This document shows positions 44,459 to 54,934 of a DNA stretch of 64,000 bases, in pieces. Under the pieces are notes generated by a model, which saw only the letters and a list, made by a program, of their open reading frames with translations, did no database searches and was not told the DNA's origin. A program made the position numbers and the translations under genes. Source of the DNA: Corynebacterium pacaense (GTDB lineage Bacteria; Actinomycetota; Actinomycetes; Mycobacteriales; Mycobacteriaceae); contig NZ_LT821239.1 of the NCBI RefSeq assembly GCF_900169525.1, positions 496,001 to 560,000 of the forward strand, in the 5' to 3' direction. Numbering within the stretch: the first letter of the stretch is position 1; each line of letters opens with the position of its first letter.

Positions 44459-44474
44459 GGTGACTCACATCACC
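44459..44474. promoter_or_regulatory. CRP/GlxR-like palindrome upstream of iolT1
   Basis: GGTGA-CTCACA-TCACC differs at one base per arm from the TGTGA-N6-TCACA consensus of corynebacterial GlxR, 56 bases upstream of the iolT1 start. Carbon-status control would suit a sugar importer. Confidence 0.55.
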
Positions 44475-44516
44475 AATTTGATTAATGGTGGCAGAAGTAC
44501 ATATGTCACGTCAATC

Positions 44517-44526
44517 AGTCATAACA
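44517..44526 (+). promoter_or_regulatory. IolR-like site upstream of iolT1
   Basis: AGTCATAACA matches KGWCHTRACA at nine of ten positions. IolR is known to repress iolT1 in C. glutamicum; one mismatch leaves this as a candidate only. Confidence 0.45.
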
Positions 44527-44832
44527 ACTTTTATTCTCGACGCCCGCGGGTCACTGTCGTCGGGCCCGTCACTTTAGGTTGTCTAACCTGCGCTTTTTGC
44601 GTGACGACGCCCCCGGGGACATCCCGACTGCCGCCGCCGGGCGCCCATAAATACGGGGGCAATACGGGGGAAAATAACTCGCATATGCAGAATGAATTGT
44701 CCTTACATTGCTGCGTGAGTTCGCGCGGGAGGCCCGCATATCGGCGACTCCGGTCACACTGTGGCCGGGAGTGGTGAATTCTGGCCGAAATGTGAATTGC
44801 ACCACAGAGGCGTCACGTGACCTCCTCTTTTC

Positions 44833-44850
44833 CTATAGGTTGATCGAAAG
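44833..44850 (+). promoter_or_regulatory. AmtR-like site upstream of gltB
   Basis: CTAT, six bases, ATCG and then AAA, preceded by TTTTC, resembles the CTAT-N6-ATAG core with A/T flanks reported for the nitrogen regulator AmtR, with one core mismatch. It lies about 100 bases before the gltB start; AmtR is known to control gltBD in C. glutamicum. Confidence 0.45.
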
Positions 44851-44953
44851 GAGTCGCATGCGCGCTTGCATTGCGGGCCATCCGCCTGATTCTCTGTAAA
44901 TCGAACGATCGATAGTTGCCCATTTGGGGGTACACAGATTGAAGGTGAGCACA

Positions 44954-47900
44954 GTGAAGAGAGAAGGCCTCTACAACCCGGCATTCGAGCATGACGCCTG
45001 TGGAGTGGCATTCGTCGCCGATATCCACGGTCGCGCGAGCCGCAGCATTGTGGACAAGGCGATCCGCGCACTGGTCAACATTGATCACCGCGGTGCGGCA
45101 GGAGCAGAGAAGAACACCGGTGACGGTGCCGGCATCCTCCTGCAGATCCCCGACGGCTTCTACCGCGCCGTGGCCGCCGAGGAGGGCATCACCCTGCCCG
45201 GGGCGGGGCACTATGCCACCGGTATCGCATTCCTTCCCTCGGCCCGTATGGCCATGCTCGACGCCCGGCGTGGCATCGAGAGGATCGCTGAGCAGGAGGG
45301 CGCCACCGTTCTCGGTTGGCGCGCCGTCCCGGTGGACGCCCGCGAACTCGGTTCGATGGCCAAGGAGGCCATGCCGAGCTTCCACCAGATCTTCCTTTCG
45401 GTGGAGGGCAAGGAGGGCATTGAACTCGACCGCGTGATGTTCTTCATCCGCAAGCGCTGCGAGCGGGAACTGGGCACCACCAACGGTGTGGAAACGGCCT
45501 ATTTCCCATCCCTGTCGGCCCGCACCATCGTCTACAAGGGAATGCTCACCACATTGCAGCTGGAGGGCTTCTTCCGCGATCTGCAGAATCCGCTTATGGA
45601 AACCGCGATCGCCCTGGTGCACTCACGGTTCTCCACCAACACCTTCCCCAGCTGGCCGCTCGCCCACCCCTACCGGCTCGTGGCGCACAACGGTGAGATC
45701 AACACCGTCCGCGGCAATGAGAACTGGATGCGCGCCCGGGAGGCGCTCATCGAGTCCAGTCACCTCGGTCCACTGAACAAGGTCCTGCCTATCTGTACGC
45801 CGGAGGCCTCGGATACCGCCCGCTTCGATGAGGCGCTAGAGTTGCTGCACCTTGGTGGCTACTCCCTGCCGCACGCGGTGGCCATGATGATCCCGCAGGC
45901 GTGGGAGCACAATGGAACCATCGACCCGAAGCTCAGGGACTTCTACGAGTACCACTCCTGCCTTATGGAGCCGTGGGACGGGCCGGCGGCGCTGGCATTC
46001 ACCGACGGTCGCTTCGTCGGCGCGGTGCTGGACCGCAACGGTCTCCGCCCCGGCCGAATCTGGATCACCGACGACGGCCTGGTGGTCATGGCCTCCGAGT
46101 CCGGCGTGCTCGATCTGGACCCCGCCCACGTGATCAAGCGGACCAGGGTGCAGCCTGGCCGGATGTTCCTGGTGGATACCCAGGAGGGGCGCATCATCGA
46201 GGATGAGGAGATCAAGGAGAACCTGGCCACCGCCAACCCCTACGGTGAATGGATCAACGACAACTTCGTCCACCTTGACGGGCTGCCACAGACCCGCTAC
46301 GAGTACATGCCCCATGACCGAGTGGTGCTGCGCCAGCGCGTCTTCGGCATCACCGAGGAGGATGTGGATCTCCTGATTCAGCCGATGGCCCTCTCCGGCA
46401 CGGAGGCCATCGGTTCCATGGGATCGGACACCCCCATCGCCGCGATCTCCCAGCGGCCGCGGATGCTCTATGATTTCTTCGCCCAGCGCTTCGCCCAGGT
46501 GACCAACCCGCCGCTGGACTCCATCCGGGAGAAGCCGGTGACCAGCATGTACACCCTGCTGGGTGCACAGTCCGATGTGCTCACCCCTTCGGCGGACGCC
46601 GCACGGAGGATCCGTCTGGATTCACCGATCATTGACAACCACGAGCTGGCCACCCTCATCCATGCCGATGACCACGGTGAATGGGATTCCTTCGGTGCAG
46701 CGGTGATCTCCGGTCTCTACCCCGTCGCCCACCACGGTGCGGGCATGAAGGCGGCCATCGCCAGGGTTCGCCGTGAGGTTTCCGAGGCGATCCGCCAGGG
46801 CAGGTCCCTGATCGTGCTCTCCGACCGTGAATCCGATGAGCGCCTGGCGCCCATTCCCGCCCTGCTGCTGACATCCGCGGTCCACCAGTACCTGGTCCAG
46901 CAGCGCACCCGAACTAGATGCTCGCTGGTCGTGGAGTCCGGTGATGCCCGCGAGGTGCACCACCTGTCCATGCTGATCAGCTTCGGTGCCGACGCAATCA
47001 ACCCCTACATGGCCTTCGAGACCATCGATGAGCTGCGGATCAAGGGTCAGCTGGGAGACCTCGACCTTGACGGCGCCTCCCGCAACTATGTTCGCGCGGC
47101 CACCACCGGTGTGCTCAAGGTGATGTCGAAGATGGGTATCGCCACAGTCTCCTCCTACCGAGGCGCACAGCTTGCCGACGTCACCGGTCTGCACCAGGAA
47201 CTCCTGGACTCCTACTTCGGCGGCATCGACTCCCCGATCTCCGGCATCGGTCTCGAGGAGATCGCCGCCGACGTCGAGTCCCGCCACCGCAGCGCCTTCC
47301 TCCCGCGCCCCGAGGAGCACGCCCACCGTGAGCTCGACCTGGGCGGGGAGTACAAGTGGCGGCGCGAGGGTGAGTACCACCTGTTCAACCCGGAGACCAT
47401 CTTCAAGCTGCAGCACGCGACGAAGACGGGCAGCTACGAGATCTTCAAGGACTACACCCGAAAGGTCGATGACCAGTCGCAGCGACTGGGCACCATCCGT
47501 GGCCTGTTCGAGTTCAGCACGGACCGTCAGCCGATTCCCCTGGATGAGGTGGAGCCTATCGAATCGATCGTCAGGCGTTTCTCCACCGGCGCGATGTCCT
47601 ATGGAAGCATTTCCGCCGAGGCCCACGAGGTGCTGGCGATCGCCATGAACCGCCTGGGCGGAATGTCGAACTCCGGCGAGGGCGGCGAGGATGCGCGCCG
47701 CTTCGACGTCGAGCCCAACGGTGACTGGAGGCGTTCCTCCATCAAGCAGGTCGCCTCGGGACGATTCGGTGTGACCAGCAACTACCTCAACAACTGCACC
47801 GACATCCAGATCAAGATGGCACAGGGCGCCAAGCCTGGTGAGGGCGGTCAGCTTCCGCCGAACAAGGTCTACCCCTGGATCGCGGAGGTCCGGATCACCA

Positions 47901-49480
47901 CCCCGGGTGTCGGCCTGATCTCCCCGCCCCCTCACCACGATATCTATTCCATCGAGGACCTGGCTCAGCTGATCCACGATCTCAAGAACGCCAACAAGGA
48001 TGCCCGCATCCACGTCAAGCTGGTTGCCGAGCAGGGTGTGGGAACTGTCGCCGCGGGAGTGTCCAAGGCGCACGCCGATGTGGTGCTGATCTCCGGCCAT
48101 GACGGCGGCACCGGCGCCTCGCCGCTGACCTCCCTCAAGCACGCCGGCGGCCCCTGGGAGCTCGGTCTGGCCGAGACCCAGCAGACGCTGCTGCTCAACG
48201 GTCTGCGCGACCGTATCCGGGTGCAGTGTGACGGCCAGCTCAAGACCGGCCGTGACGTCGTCATCGCCGCGCTGCTCGGCGCGGAGGAGTTCGGTTTCGC
48301 CACCGCGCCACTGGTCGTCGAGGGCTGCATCATGATGCGTGTGTGCCACCTCGACACCTGCCCCGTGGGCGTCGCAACGCAGAATCCGGAACTTCGTAAG
48401 AAGTTCACCGGAAAGGCCGAGCATGTGGTCAACTTCTTCACCTTCATCGCCGAGGAGGTGCGCGAGTACCTGGCGCAGCTGGGCTTCCGCACCGTCGACG
48501 AGGCCGTCGGACAGGCGCAGGTCCTGCGCAAGCGCGCCAATGCGGCACCCCATCTCGATCTCAGCCCGATCTTCCACCGCCCCGCGACCCCGCACTTTCC
48601 GGAGCAGGACGTCCGCTGCACCACCACGCAGGAACACGCCCTGGACAAGGCCCTGGACAATCAGATCATCTCCGCGGCAGCGGACACCATCACCAGGGCG
48701 GCGGCCGGTGTGAACGCACGGATCACCCTTGACTACCGCGTCAGCAACGTCAACCGTTCGGTGGGGACCATGCTCGGTTCCGAGCTGACCCGCGCCGCCG
48801 GTGCGGCCGGGCTGCCCGATGACACCATCACCCTCAACCTCACCGGCTGTGCGGGCAACTCCTTCGGCGCCTTCCTGCCCGCGGGAATCACCATCAACCT
48901 GACCGGTGACGCCAATGACTTCGTGGCCAAGGGCCTCTCGGGTGGACGGATAATCATCCGCCCGGACTCCCGTGCGCCCAAGCAGCTCAAGACCAACCCG
49001 GACATCATCGCCGGCAACGTCCTGGGCTACGGAGCCACCAGTGGTGAGATGTTCATCGCGGGTCAGGTCGGCGAACGCTTCTGCGTCCGCAACTCCGGTG
49101 CCACGGCGGTGGTCGAGGGAATCGGCAACCACGGCTGCGAGTACATGACCGGTGGCCGGGCCATCGTCCTCGGACCGATCGGGGAGAACTTCGGCGCAGG
49201 TATGTCCGGCGGAGTCGCCTTCGTTGTCAACGGACCGGGTCTGCGGGAGAAGATCAACCCGGAGCTCGTGGAGCTCGAGGACCTCGCCGCAGACGAGATG
49301 CTCGAGGTCGATGAACTGATCTCCCGCCACATCGCACTGACCGGCAGCCCCACGCAGTACCGCGCCTCGGACCTGATCAAGGTCATGCCCCGGGACTACA
49401 AGAAGGTGCTCGGAATCATCGAAACCGCAACAGCACAGGGTGAGGACCCTGCTGTCAAGATCATGGAGGCAGTGAGCTAA
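44954..49480 (+). CDS. gltB: Glutamate synthase (NADPH) large subunit
   Basis: A 1508-aa protein transferring the glutamine amide nitrogen to 2-oxoglutarate. GTG 44954 (preceded by AAGGTGAG) gives [20 protein letters not shown], which places the N-terminal nucleophile Cys at position 16 behind a 15-residue propeptide, as in the family; longer TTG/GTG starts upstream are disfavoured. Domains in order: class II amidotransferase, central domain, FMN-binding synthase barrel ([19 protein letters not shown]), the 3Fe-4S cysteines C1125, C1131, C1136 ([19 protein letters not shown]), and the C-terminal GXGXG beta-helix ([14 protein letters not shown]...GGRAIVLG). Overlaps gltD by one base (TAATG). 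Confidence 0.97.
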   Translation: MKREGLYNPAFEHDACGVAFVADIHGRASRSIVDKAIRALVNIDHRGAAGAEKNTGDGAGILLQIPDGFYRAVAAEEGITLPGAGHYATGIAFLPSARMAMLDARRGIERIAEQEGATVLGWRAVPVDARELGSMAKEAMPSFHQIFLSVEGKEGIELDRVMFFIRKRCERELGTTNGVETAYFPSLSARTIVYKGMLTTLQLEGFFRDLQNPLMETAIALVHSRFSTNTFPSWPLAHPYRLVAHNGEINTVRGNENWMRAREALIESSHLGPLNKVLPICTPEASDTARFDEALELLHLGGYSLPHAVAMMIPQAWEHNGTIDPKLRDFYEYHSCLMEPWDGPAALAFTDGRFVGAVLDRNGLRPGRIWITDDGLVVMASESGVLDLDPAHVIKRTRVQPGRMFLVDTQEGRIIEDEEIKENLATANPYGEWINDNFVHLDGLPQTRYEYMPHDRVVLRQRVFGITEEDVDLLIQPMALSGTEAIGSMGSDTPIAAISQRPRMLYDFFAQRFAQVTNPPLDSIREKPVTSMYTLLGAQSDVLTPSADAARRIRLDSPIIDNHELATLIHADDHGEWDSFGAAVISGLYPVAHHGAGMKAAIARVRREVSEAIRQGRSLIVLSDRESDERLAPIPALLLTSAVHQYLVQQRTRTRCSLVVESGDAREVHHLSMLISFGADAINPYMAFETIDELRIKGQLGDLDLDGASRNYVRAATTGVLKVMSKMGIATVSSYRGAQLADVTGLHQELLDSYFGGIDSPISGIGLEEIAADVESRHRSAFLPRPEEHAHRELDLGGEYKWRREGEYHLFNPETIFKLQHATKTGSYEIFKDYTRKVDDQSQRLGTIRGLFEFSTDRQPIPLDEVEPIESIVRRFSTGAMSYGSISAEAHEVLAIAMNRLGGMSNSGEGGEDARRFDVEPNGDWRRSSIKQVASGRFGVTSNYLNNCTDIQIKMAQGAKPGEGGQLPPNKVYPWIAEVRITTPGVGLISPPPHHDIYSIEDLAQLIHDLKNANKDARIHVKLVAEQGVGTVAAGVSKAHADVVLISGHDGGTGASPLTSLKHAGGPWELGLAETQQTLLLNGLRDRIRVQCDGQLKTGRDVVIAALLGAEEFGFATAPLVVEGCIMMRVCHLDTCPVGVATQNPELRKKFTGKAEHVVNFFTFIAEEVREYLAQLGFRTVDEAVGQAQVLRKRANAAPHLDLSPIFHRPATPHFPEQDVRCTTTQEHALDKALDNQIISAAADTITRAAAGVNARITLDYRVSNVNRSVGTMLGSELTRAAGAAGLPDDTITLNLTGCAGNSFGAFLPAGITINLTGDANDFVAKGLSGGRIIIRPDSRAPKQLKTNPDIIAGNVLGYGATSGEMFIAGQVGERFCVRNSGATAVVEGIGNHGCEYMTGGRAIVLGPIGENFGAGMSGGVAFVVNGPGLREKINPELVELEDLAADEMLEVDELISRHIALTGSPTQYRASDLIKVMPRDYKKVLGIIETATAQGEDPAVKIMEAVS

Positions 49481-51000
49481 TGGCCGATCCACACGGATTC
49501 CAGAAATACACCCGCGCCGAGCCCGCGCACCGACCGGTGCCACTGCGTCTGCTCGACTACCGCGAGGTCTACGAGAAGGCCCCGGCGGGGCAGATCGAAG
49601 AACAGGCAGCACGCTGCATGGACTGCGGAGTGCCCTTCTGCCACGAGGGCTGTCCCCTGGGCAACATCATCCCGGAGTGGAACGACCTGGTACGTCAGGG
49701 CAGGTGGAAAGAGGCCTACGACAGGCTCCACGCCACCAACAACTTCCCCGAGTTCACCGGTCGGCTGTGCCCCGCGCCCTGCGAGGGTTCCTGTGTCCTG
49801 GCCATCAACGATGATGCCGTGACCATCAAGAACGTTGAGCTCGCCATCGTCGAGCACGCTTTCGAGAAGGGCTGGGTGGAGCCGGTGAAGCCCACCTTCG
49901 ACACCGGCCTGACCGTCGCCGTCGTGGGATCGGGTCCCGCCGGGATGGCAGCGGCCCAGCAGCTCACCCGTGCCGGGCACCGCGTCGTGGTATTCGAGCG
50001 CGACGACCGTATCGGCGGTCTGATGCGCTACGGGGTGCCCGAGTACAAGATGGAGAACCGCTGGATCGACCGTCGCATCGCACAGATGGAGGCGGAGGGC
50101 ACGCAGTTCCGCGTCAATTCCTCACCGCGGGCCGCGGAACTCGCACTCTATGACGCCATCGTCCTGGCCACCGGCACCCCCGTCCCGCGACCGCTGAAGG
50201 TCGAGGGGGCCGATCTTGACGGCATCTACCCCGCCATGGAGTTCCTCACCGCACAGAACCACGTCAACGAGGGCGACATCAACACCACGCCCATCGACGC
50301 CCGCGGCAAGAAGGTGGTCATCATCGGCGGCGGCGACACCGGCACCGACTGCTTCGGCACCGCACTGCGCCAGGGCGCGGCGTCGGTCACCCAGTTTGAC
50401 ATCCGGCCACGCTCACCCTTCACCCGTGCCGAGACCACCCCCTGGCCGATGTACCCCAACCTGTTCCGTACCGCCACCGCCCACGAGGAGGGCGACTACC
50501 TGATCACCGGGGACGAGTCCGCCGACGAGATCGCGGCCCTGGGGCTGGCGTCCCGGAACCCCGCATCCTCCATGGGTGAGCGGAGGTTCGCGGTGAATAC
50601 CGTGTCATTCCAGGGGGAACAGGGCCATGTGACCGGGCTGATCGCCAACCAGATCCGCATCGTGGCGGGAAAGCGCGAACCCATCGAAGGCACGGAGTTT
50701 CCCTTCGAGGCCGACCTCGTCCTCATCGCCCTCGGCTTCAGCGGTGCCGAACAGGGCGGCCTGGCGCACGATCTGGGCGTCACCTTCGATGAGCGTGGCC
50801 GCATGATCCGCGACAACGAATACCGCAGTCCCACCAATTCCCGCGTCTACGTCGCCGGTGACAACGGCCGCGGACAATCCCTCATCGTCTGGGCGATTGC
50901 GGAGGGCCGCGCCTGCGCCGCCGCCGTCGACGCCGACCTCATGGGAGAGACCGCCCTGCCGATCGCCGTCACTCCGCAGGACGCGCCGTTGTCGGTCTAG
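49480..51000 (+). CDS. gltD: Glutamate synthase (NADPH) small subunit
   Basis: A 506-aa FAD/NADPH subunit feeding electrons to GltB. The N-terminal Fe-S cysteines are in CMDCGVPFCHEGCPLGNIIPEWN and LCPAPCEGSCVL. The FAD-binding segment VAVVGSGPAGMAAAQQLTRAGHRVVVFERDD is followed by GGLMRYGVPEYKM, the NADPH-binding VVIIGGGDTGTDCFGTALRQGA and the C-terminal RVYVAGDNGRGQSLIVWAIAEGR. Starts on the gltB stop, so the two are stoichiometrically coupled. TAG at 50998 is followed two bases later by the TTCCATAAG hairpin. Confidence 0.97.
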   Translation: MADPHGFQKYTRAEPAHRPVPLRLLDYREVYEKAPAGQIEEQAARCMDCGVPFCHEGCPLGNIIPEWNDLVRQGRWKEAYDRLHATNNFPEFTGRLCPAPCEGSCVLAINDDAVTIKNVELAIVEHAFEKGWVEPVKPTFDTGLTVAVVGSGPAGMAAAQQLTRAGHRVVVFERDDRIGGLMRYGVPEYKMENRWIDRRIAQMEAEGTQFRVNSSPRAAELALYDAIVLATGTPVPRPLKVEGADLDGIYPAMEFLTAQNHVNEGDINTTPIDARGKKVVIIGGGDTGTDCFGTALRQGAASVTQFDIRPRSPFTRAETTPWPMYPNLFRTATAHEEGDYLITGDESADEIAALGLASRNPASSMGERRFAVNTVSFQGEQGHVTGLIANQIRIVAGKREPIEGTEFPFEADLVLIALGFSGAEQGGLAHDLGVTFDERGRMIRDNEYRSPTNSRVYVAGDNGRGQSLIVWAIAEGRACAAAVDADLMGETALPIAVTPQDAPLSV

Positions 51001-51002
51001 GC

Positions 51003-51039
51003 TTCCATAAGCGGATCGGCTGCCCGCGCGCTTATGGAA
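51003..51039. terminator. Inverted pair of TTCCATAAGCG words forming the gltD/GCS2 convergent terminator
   Basis: TTCCATAAGCG (51003-51013) and its complement CGCTTATGGAA (51029-51039) make an 11-bp perfect stem with a 15-base loop. It begins two bases after the gltD stop; the second arm contains the TAA stop (51032-51034) and last codons of the convergent gene. Confidence 0.85.
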
Positions 51040-52516
51040 CGTCCCAGGTGTGCACCGGATCGCCGGTGGCCTGGTTGGCCAGGTAGAGCCTGAGCATCGT
51101 GGCCAGCGCCTCCGCGCGGCCGGCTGAACCCGGGGTGCTCCCGGGTGCCTCCACCCGGCCCAGGGTCCGCAACTGCCAGGTGGCCCCGTTCTGGCGGCTG
51201 CGTGCGCGGGCGTCGATAATGCCCAGATAGAGGTCGATCAGGTCGGAATCCACCTCCAGTCTTTCCAGTCCCTCCCGCGCCTGCGGCAGAAGGTGGTCAC
51301 AGACCAGGTCCGCCACGTTGACCTGACCCAGGGTCGGCCAGGTCATCCGCGCGAACAATCCGGAACGGGCCCCGGAGAGGAAGTTCTTCTCCGCGTCGGC
51401 GAAGGTGAGCCGCGACCACACCGGCCGGTTCTGCTCCGCAAGGTACTTGACCAGACCGTAGTAGAACGCGGCGTCGGCAACGATGTCCGTTGGGGTTGGG
51501 CCCGCGGGGAGCAGGCGGTTTTCCAGACGCAGGTGGGATCGCTGCTCGCCGGGGGCGTAGATGGGCCGGTTCCACCTCCAGACCGTTCCGTTATGGAGGT
51601 TGAGGTAGTGCAGGGCGGGGGAGCGGCCCCTCATCATCGGCGTGCCCGACAGGGCCCGCGACTCGGCGATAAGGGGGGAGAAGTAGCGGACGTTCTCCTC
51701 AAAGAGGTCAAAGACGCTGGTGATCCACCGTTCACCGAACCAGACCCGGGGCCGGACCCCCTGGGTGACCAGCTCGGGGGTGCGGGTGTCGATCGACTGC
51801 TGGAACACGGGAATGCGGCTTTCGTGCCAGACGCGTCGTCCCAGGAACAACGGTGAGTTCGCGCTGAGAGCCGCCTGCACACCCGCGATCGCCTGTGAGG
51901 CGTTCCAGGCGTCGGCGAAACGGTTGGGGGCCAGTTGCAGATGGAGCTGGATCGAGGTGCAGGTGGATTCGGGAGAGATGTCGGCGAAGTCCTGCACCAC
52001 GTGCTCGCGGTCGGCGATGTCGATGTGGACAAGTTCGCCACGGCTTTCCATAACCGCGTTGTTGAGCGCGTTGTACCGGTTCTCCTGGGTCATCCACAGG
52101 CCGTCGCCCAGGAACTCGGGGGTGATGGTGGGCAGCGTGCCGATCATCGCCACTCCGGCCCCCTGTGTCGCCGCGGACGCCCGCACCTGATTCAGGCGCG
52201 AGACCAGCCCCGCCTCCAGTCGTTTCAATCCGTCCCCCTGCACCGACAGGGGAGGATGGTTCATCTCGACGTTGAAGCTTCCGATCTCGGACTGGAACTC
52301 CTCGTCGAGTCCGGCGAGCACCTCCCGGTTCAGACGCGCCGGTTGCATGTCGGAGTCGATGAGGTTGAGTTCGAGCTCCAACCCGATGGATCCGTGGTCA
52401 TCGAAATCGGACCTCTGCAGATGCCGGTCGAAGATCTCGAGATCCTCTGCGAGCAGCTGCCGGTACTGGGTGCGCTGGCGCGGGGTGTACCTGTCCGAGG
52501 AAACTGATTCGCCCAT
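51032..52516 (-). CDS. Glutamate-cysteine ligase family (GCS2) protein
   Basis: A 494-aa carboxylate-amine ligase. Family segments: DDHGSIGLELELNLIDSDMQPA, EIGSFNVEMNHPPLSV, IGTLPTITPEFL, MTQENRYNALNNAVMESRGE, SPESTCTSIQLHLQLAPNRFADAWNASQAIAGVQAALSANSPLFLGRRVWHESRIPVFQQSID and YLNLHNGTVWRWNRPIY. Such enzymes join glutamate to an amine such as cysteine; in actinobacteria, which lack glutathione, gamma-glutamylcysteine may serve other thiols. ATG 52516 (MGESVSSDRYTPRQ). The last codons and stop lie in the hairpin shared with gltD. Confidence 0.87.
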   Translation of the reverse strand: MGESVSSDRYTPRQRTQYRQLLAEDLEIFDRHLQRSDFDDHGSIGLELELNLIDSDMQPARLNREVLAGLDEEFQSEIGSFNVEMNHPPLSVQGDGLKRLEAGLVSRLNQVRASAATQGAGVAMIGTLPTITPEFLGDGLWMTQENRYNALNNAVMESRGELVHIDIADREHVVQDFADISPESTCTSIQLHLQLAPNRFADAWNASQAIAGVQAALSANSPLFLGRRVWHESRIPVFQQSIDTRTPELVTQGVRPRVWFGERWITSVFDLFEENVRYFSPLIAESRALSGTPMMRGRSPALHYLNLHNGTVWRWNRPIYAPGEQRSHLRLENRLLPAGPTPTDIVADAAFYYGLVKYLAEQNRPVWSRLTFADAEKNFLSGARSGLFARMTWPTLGQVNVADLVCDHLLPQAREGLERLEVDSDLIDLYLGIIDARARSRQNGATWQLRTLGRVEAPGSTPGSAGRAEALATMLRLYLANQATGDPVHTWDVP

Positions 52517-52596
52517 GCCACTGAGCAAACCACACTTTCCGCTTCCCGGGAATGTTTTGGCGGGCGCCTTCCAAAGCCGGATACCGGAGCCGGGGA

Positions 52597-53586
52597 TCAC
52601 TCCCGCGCGCCGACGCCGACCCGCCTGTTCGTCCTGGCGGGGGCGAGGGCCTCGATGATCACTCTCATCAGCGCCTCCAGTGGTCCGCGGGTGAAGAAGT
52701 GCTTCCAGATCACGGCGAACACGAGGAGGGCGATGATGCTGCCCCACGCGAAGGCGACGAAATCGAAGACCGGGTTCTCGCCACTGGGCAGGACGATGAA
52801 GTCACCGGCGACGGCGACGGAGACCGCCAGGATATGGGCCACGTATGAGGTCAGGGACATCGACCCCATCGCGCGCAGCGGGTAAAGGAGCTTGTCGACG
52901 GTGGCGTTCCTGCACAGCAGGAGGCAGGCACAGATGACGAAGATGGACGCCGCGGCGGAGAAGGCGATGTCGAGGAGCCCGCCGCTGTGGGGAACCGGCG
53001 AGAGAACACCCATCAGGAAGGAACCGTCGGCGATGTTGACGTAGACCAGGGGACCGGCGTGGATGAGCAGGCCGATCGCGGCAACCGCGAGGGATTCGCC
53101 GAGAACGATCCGTTGGCGCCCGGCGGAGTGCAGCAGATACCTTCTGATGAGCAGGCCGACGATGCCGTAGATGATCCACGCGTTCACCGGATAGACGCCT
53201 GTGACCAGCGGAATGTCATAGTTCTCACCGAGCCACATCTGCGCCGGGACACCGAGGAGGATCAGTGCGAAAAGTATCCACAGGAGCGTCTGGGTTCTCA
53301 ACCGGTACAACAATCCGATGGAGATGACGATCACGCCCATGGACGCGAGCACCACCGGAATGAAGTGCGGCAGTGGTTCAAGCGCCACACCGATGATGAT
53401 GAGCAGGACACCGCGGATGATCAGGCGGGCGCGATCGGCGATGATGCCGGAGGACACTCCGGCGAGCACCGCGAACAACACGGCCGGGTAGCCCTCGGTG
53501 ACAATGGTCGTGCCGGCGAGATGGGCGGCGATCATCCCGATGATCGCCAGCGCACGCGCGACATCGAGACCGGTAATCCTATTCAT
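52597..53586 (-). CDS. Acyltransferase-like membrane protein (DUF1624/DUF418 type)
   Basis: A 329-aa protein with about ten hydrophobic helices. The N-terminus MNRITGLDVARALAIIGMIAAHL with GYPAVLFAVLAGVSSGI is the heparan-glucosaminide acetyltransferase-like (DUF1624) start. The C-terminal part LLYPLRAMGSMSLTSYVAHILAV and VFAVIWKHFFTRGPLEALMRVI is the DUF418 signature. Such proteins are thought to pass acyl groups across the membrane to envelope sugars. ATG 53586 is chosen at the conserved NRITGLDVARALA. It may modify the glycan made by the operon upstream (119-bp gap), but that is inference. Confidence 0.82.
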   Translation of the reverse strand: MNRITGLDVARALAIIGMIAAHLAGTTIVTEGYPAVLFAVLAGVSSGIIADRARLIIRGVLLIIIGVALEPLPHFIPVVLASMGVIVISIGLLYRLRTQTLLWILFALILLGVPAQMWLGENYDIPLVTGVYPVNAWIIYGIVGLLIRRYLLHSAGRQRIVLGESLAVAAIGLLIHAGPLVYVNIADGSFLMGVLSPVPHSGGLLDIAFSAAASIFVICACLLLCRNATVDKLLYPLRAMGSMSLTSYVAHILAVSVAVAGDFIVLPSGENPVFDFVAFAWGSIIALLVFAVIWKHFFTRGPLEALMRVIIEALAPARTNRRVGVGARE

Positions 53587-53705
53587 GTGGCACACATCCT
53601 ACGTCTGGGTCGTTTGCTGGAACTGGGCGGGGCCGCGGTCGCGGGTCCGCCCGCGTACCCGCTTGCTGCGGTGGAGGCGTCGAAACGCGTTCGTACGGAC
53701 ACCGG

Positions 53706-54908
53706 TTACTCCACGCCCTGGAGGTACTCGGTGACGCCCCACTTCCGGCGGACGCGGGTCAGGGAGTCCGCGGTGCGCACATAGACCTCCGGTTGGTACT
53801 CAATGAACATCGACTGATAGCACATCGTGTAAGCGCCAACCTTGTTGAAGATGATGCGATCGCCCCGGTGGAGGGCGGGGGCATCACTGAGAGTCATGAG
53901 GCGGTCATCCTCCATGCAGGTGAAACCGCTGAGAATCTGTTTGGGGACGGTTTCGGTGGAGGAGGCGTGGAGTTCGATGTCGAAGGGGCGCCGGCGGCGG
54001 AAGAGGGGATCGATGTTGGTTCGACTGGCGTCGGTGACCACGAAGGTGGCGGGACCGACCTTCTTGACATCGATCACCCCGGCGTGGAACTCCACCGGAA
54101 CCGCGATCAGGGAACCCCCCGGCTCGACGATGAGCCGGGTCCGGGTGATGTCGACCACGGGGGAGAGCACCTCCAGGATCGTGGAGACGTAGTCGTCGAA
54201 GGTCGGCTGTGCGTCCACTCCGCCGAAGAATCCCCCTCCGATGTCTATCCACTCCGGCGTCAGGTTCCGGGAGGTGATCAGCGCGGCGGCCACCCCGGCG
54301 GCGGCACGGTACACCCCCAGACCCTGGGAGCGGGAATTGCGGTGCATGTGCAGACCCGCTATCGCCACCCCGGATGAGCTCAGCTCGGAAATCGCCTCAT
54401 CCAGCTCACCGTTGTCGGCATTGAAGCCGAAGCGGCTACCGTCCTCGCCGGTGGTGCTCTCCCCCGGGCAGTGGGCCTCGAGATCCCAGTTGACCCGCAG
54501 CCCCACCTTCAGTTCGAGTTCGGGGTGCTCGCGCGCAAGCTCAGCCGTCCACTCCACCTCACGTTTCGCATCCAGGTTGATGATCGAGCCCTCCAATAGC
54601 GCTGAGCGCAGCCGCTGCCGGCTCTTGATCGGCCCGTTGTAGACGATGCGCGCCGGCTCGTAGCCCAGAGTCAGGGCCAGCTCGTATTCGGTATCGGAGA
54701 CGACCTCCGCCCACGCGCCGTGCTCACGCATGAAGGTCACGAGCCAGGGCAGGGAGTTGGTCTTGAAGGAGTAGGACAGGATCGAGTTCGGCCAGTGCGT
54801 GAGCAGGGCCCGCTGGAAACTGTGGAGGAAGGACTCGAGAAGGGGCACATCAATGACAAAGGACGGGGTCGGCGGTGTCAGATCGGGTGCGGGTCCGGAA
54901 CGCTGCAT
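53706..54908 (-). CDS. Type III PLP-dependent decarboxylase (DAP/ornithine decarboxylase-like)
   Basis: A 400-aa alanine-racemase-fold enzyme: SYSFKTNSLPWLVTFMREHGAWAEVVSDTEYELAL (PLP Lys in SYSFKTN), IVYNGPIKS, GSRFGFNADNGELDEAI, GLHMHRNSRSQGLG, WIDIGGGFFGG and VEPGGSLIAVPVEF (phosphate-binding). A late SGFTCMEDDRL resembles the active-site Cys segment of diaminopimelate decarboxylases. ATG 54908 has AGGAGAAG. It is the last gene of the glycan operon, 26 bases after wzy; product and substrate are unknown, perhaps an amine used to decorate the polymer. Confidence 0.85.
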   Translation of the reverse strand: MQRSGPAPDLTPPTPSFVIDVPLLESFLHSFQRALLTHWPNSILSYSFKTNSLPWLVTFMREHGAWAEVVSDTEYELALTLGYEPARIVYNGPIKSRQRLRSALLEGSIINLDAKREVEWTAELAREHPELELKVGLRVNWDLEAHCPGESTTGEDGSRFGFNADNGELDEAISELSSSGVAIAGLHMHRNSRSQGLGVYRAAAGVAAALITSRNLTPEWIDIGGGFFGGVDAQPTFDDYVSTILEVLSPVVDITRTRLIVEPGGSLIAVPVEFHAGVIDVKKVGPATFVVTDASRTNIDPLFRRRRPFDIELHASSTETVPKQILSGFTCMEDDRLMTLSDAPALHRGDRIIFNKVGAYTMCYQSMFIEYQPEVYVRTADSLTRVRRKWGVTEYLQGVE

Positions 54909-54934
54909 GGTGGGTCTCTTCTCCTGGAGGGTCT

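Larger units (their letters stand above)
44404..44953. other. iolT1-gltB divergent regulatory region
   Basis: 550 bases without a gene. From the iolT1 side it holds a CRP/GlxR-like palindrome (44459-44474), an IolR-like word (44517-44526), a DtxR-box-like AGGTT/AACCT repeat with too short a spacer (44576-44589), and an AmtR-like sequence near gltB (44833-44850). The stretch is notably AT-richer than the genes. Confidence 0.6.

Noticed and set aside
44574-44589. DtxR iron box upstream of gltB
   Set aside because: The arms AGGTT/AACCT fit but the centre is one base short of the 19-bp consensus; kept only as a weak remark.
44901-44915. Second AmtR site (TCGAACGATCGATAG)
   Set aside because: It contains ATAG and resembles the consensus loosely, but the other half (CTAT) is absent.
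46622-49612. Very long open frame antisense to gltB (about 996 codons)
   Set aside because: It mirrors the codon periodicity of gltB on the other strand, has no recognisable domain and no ribosome site; gltB is certain.
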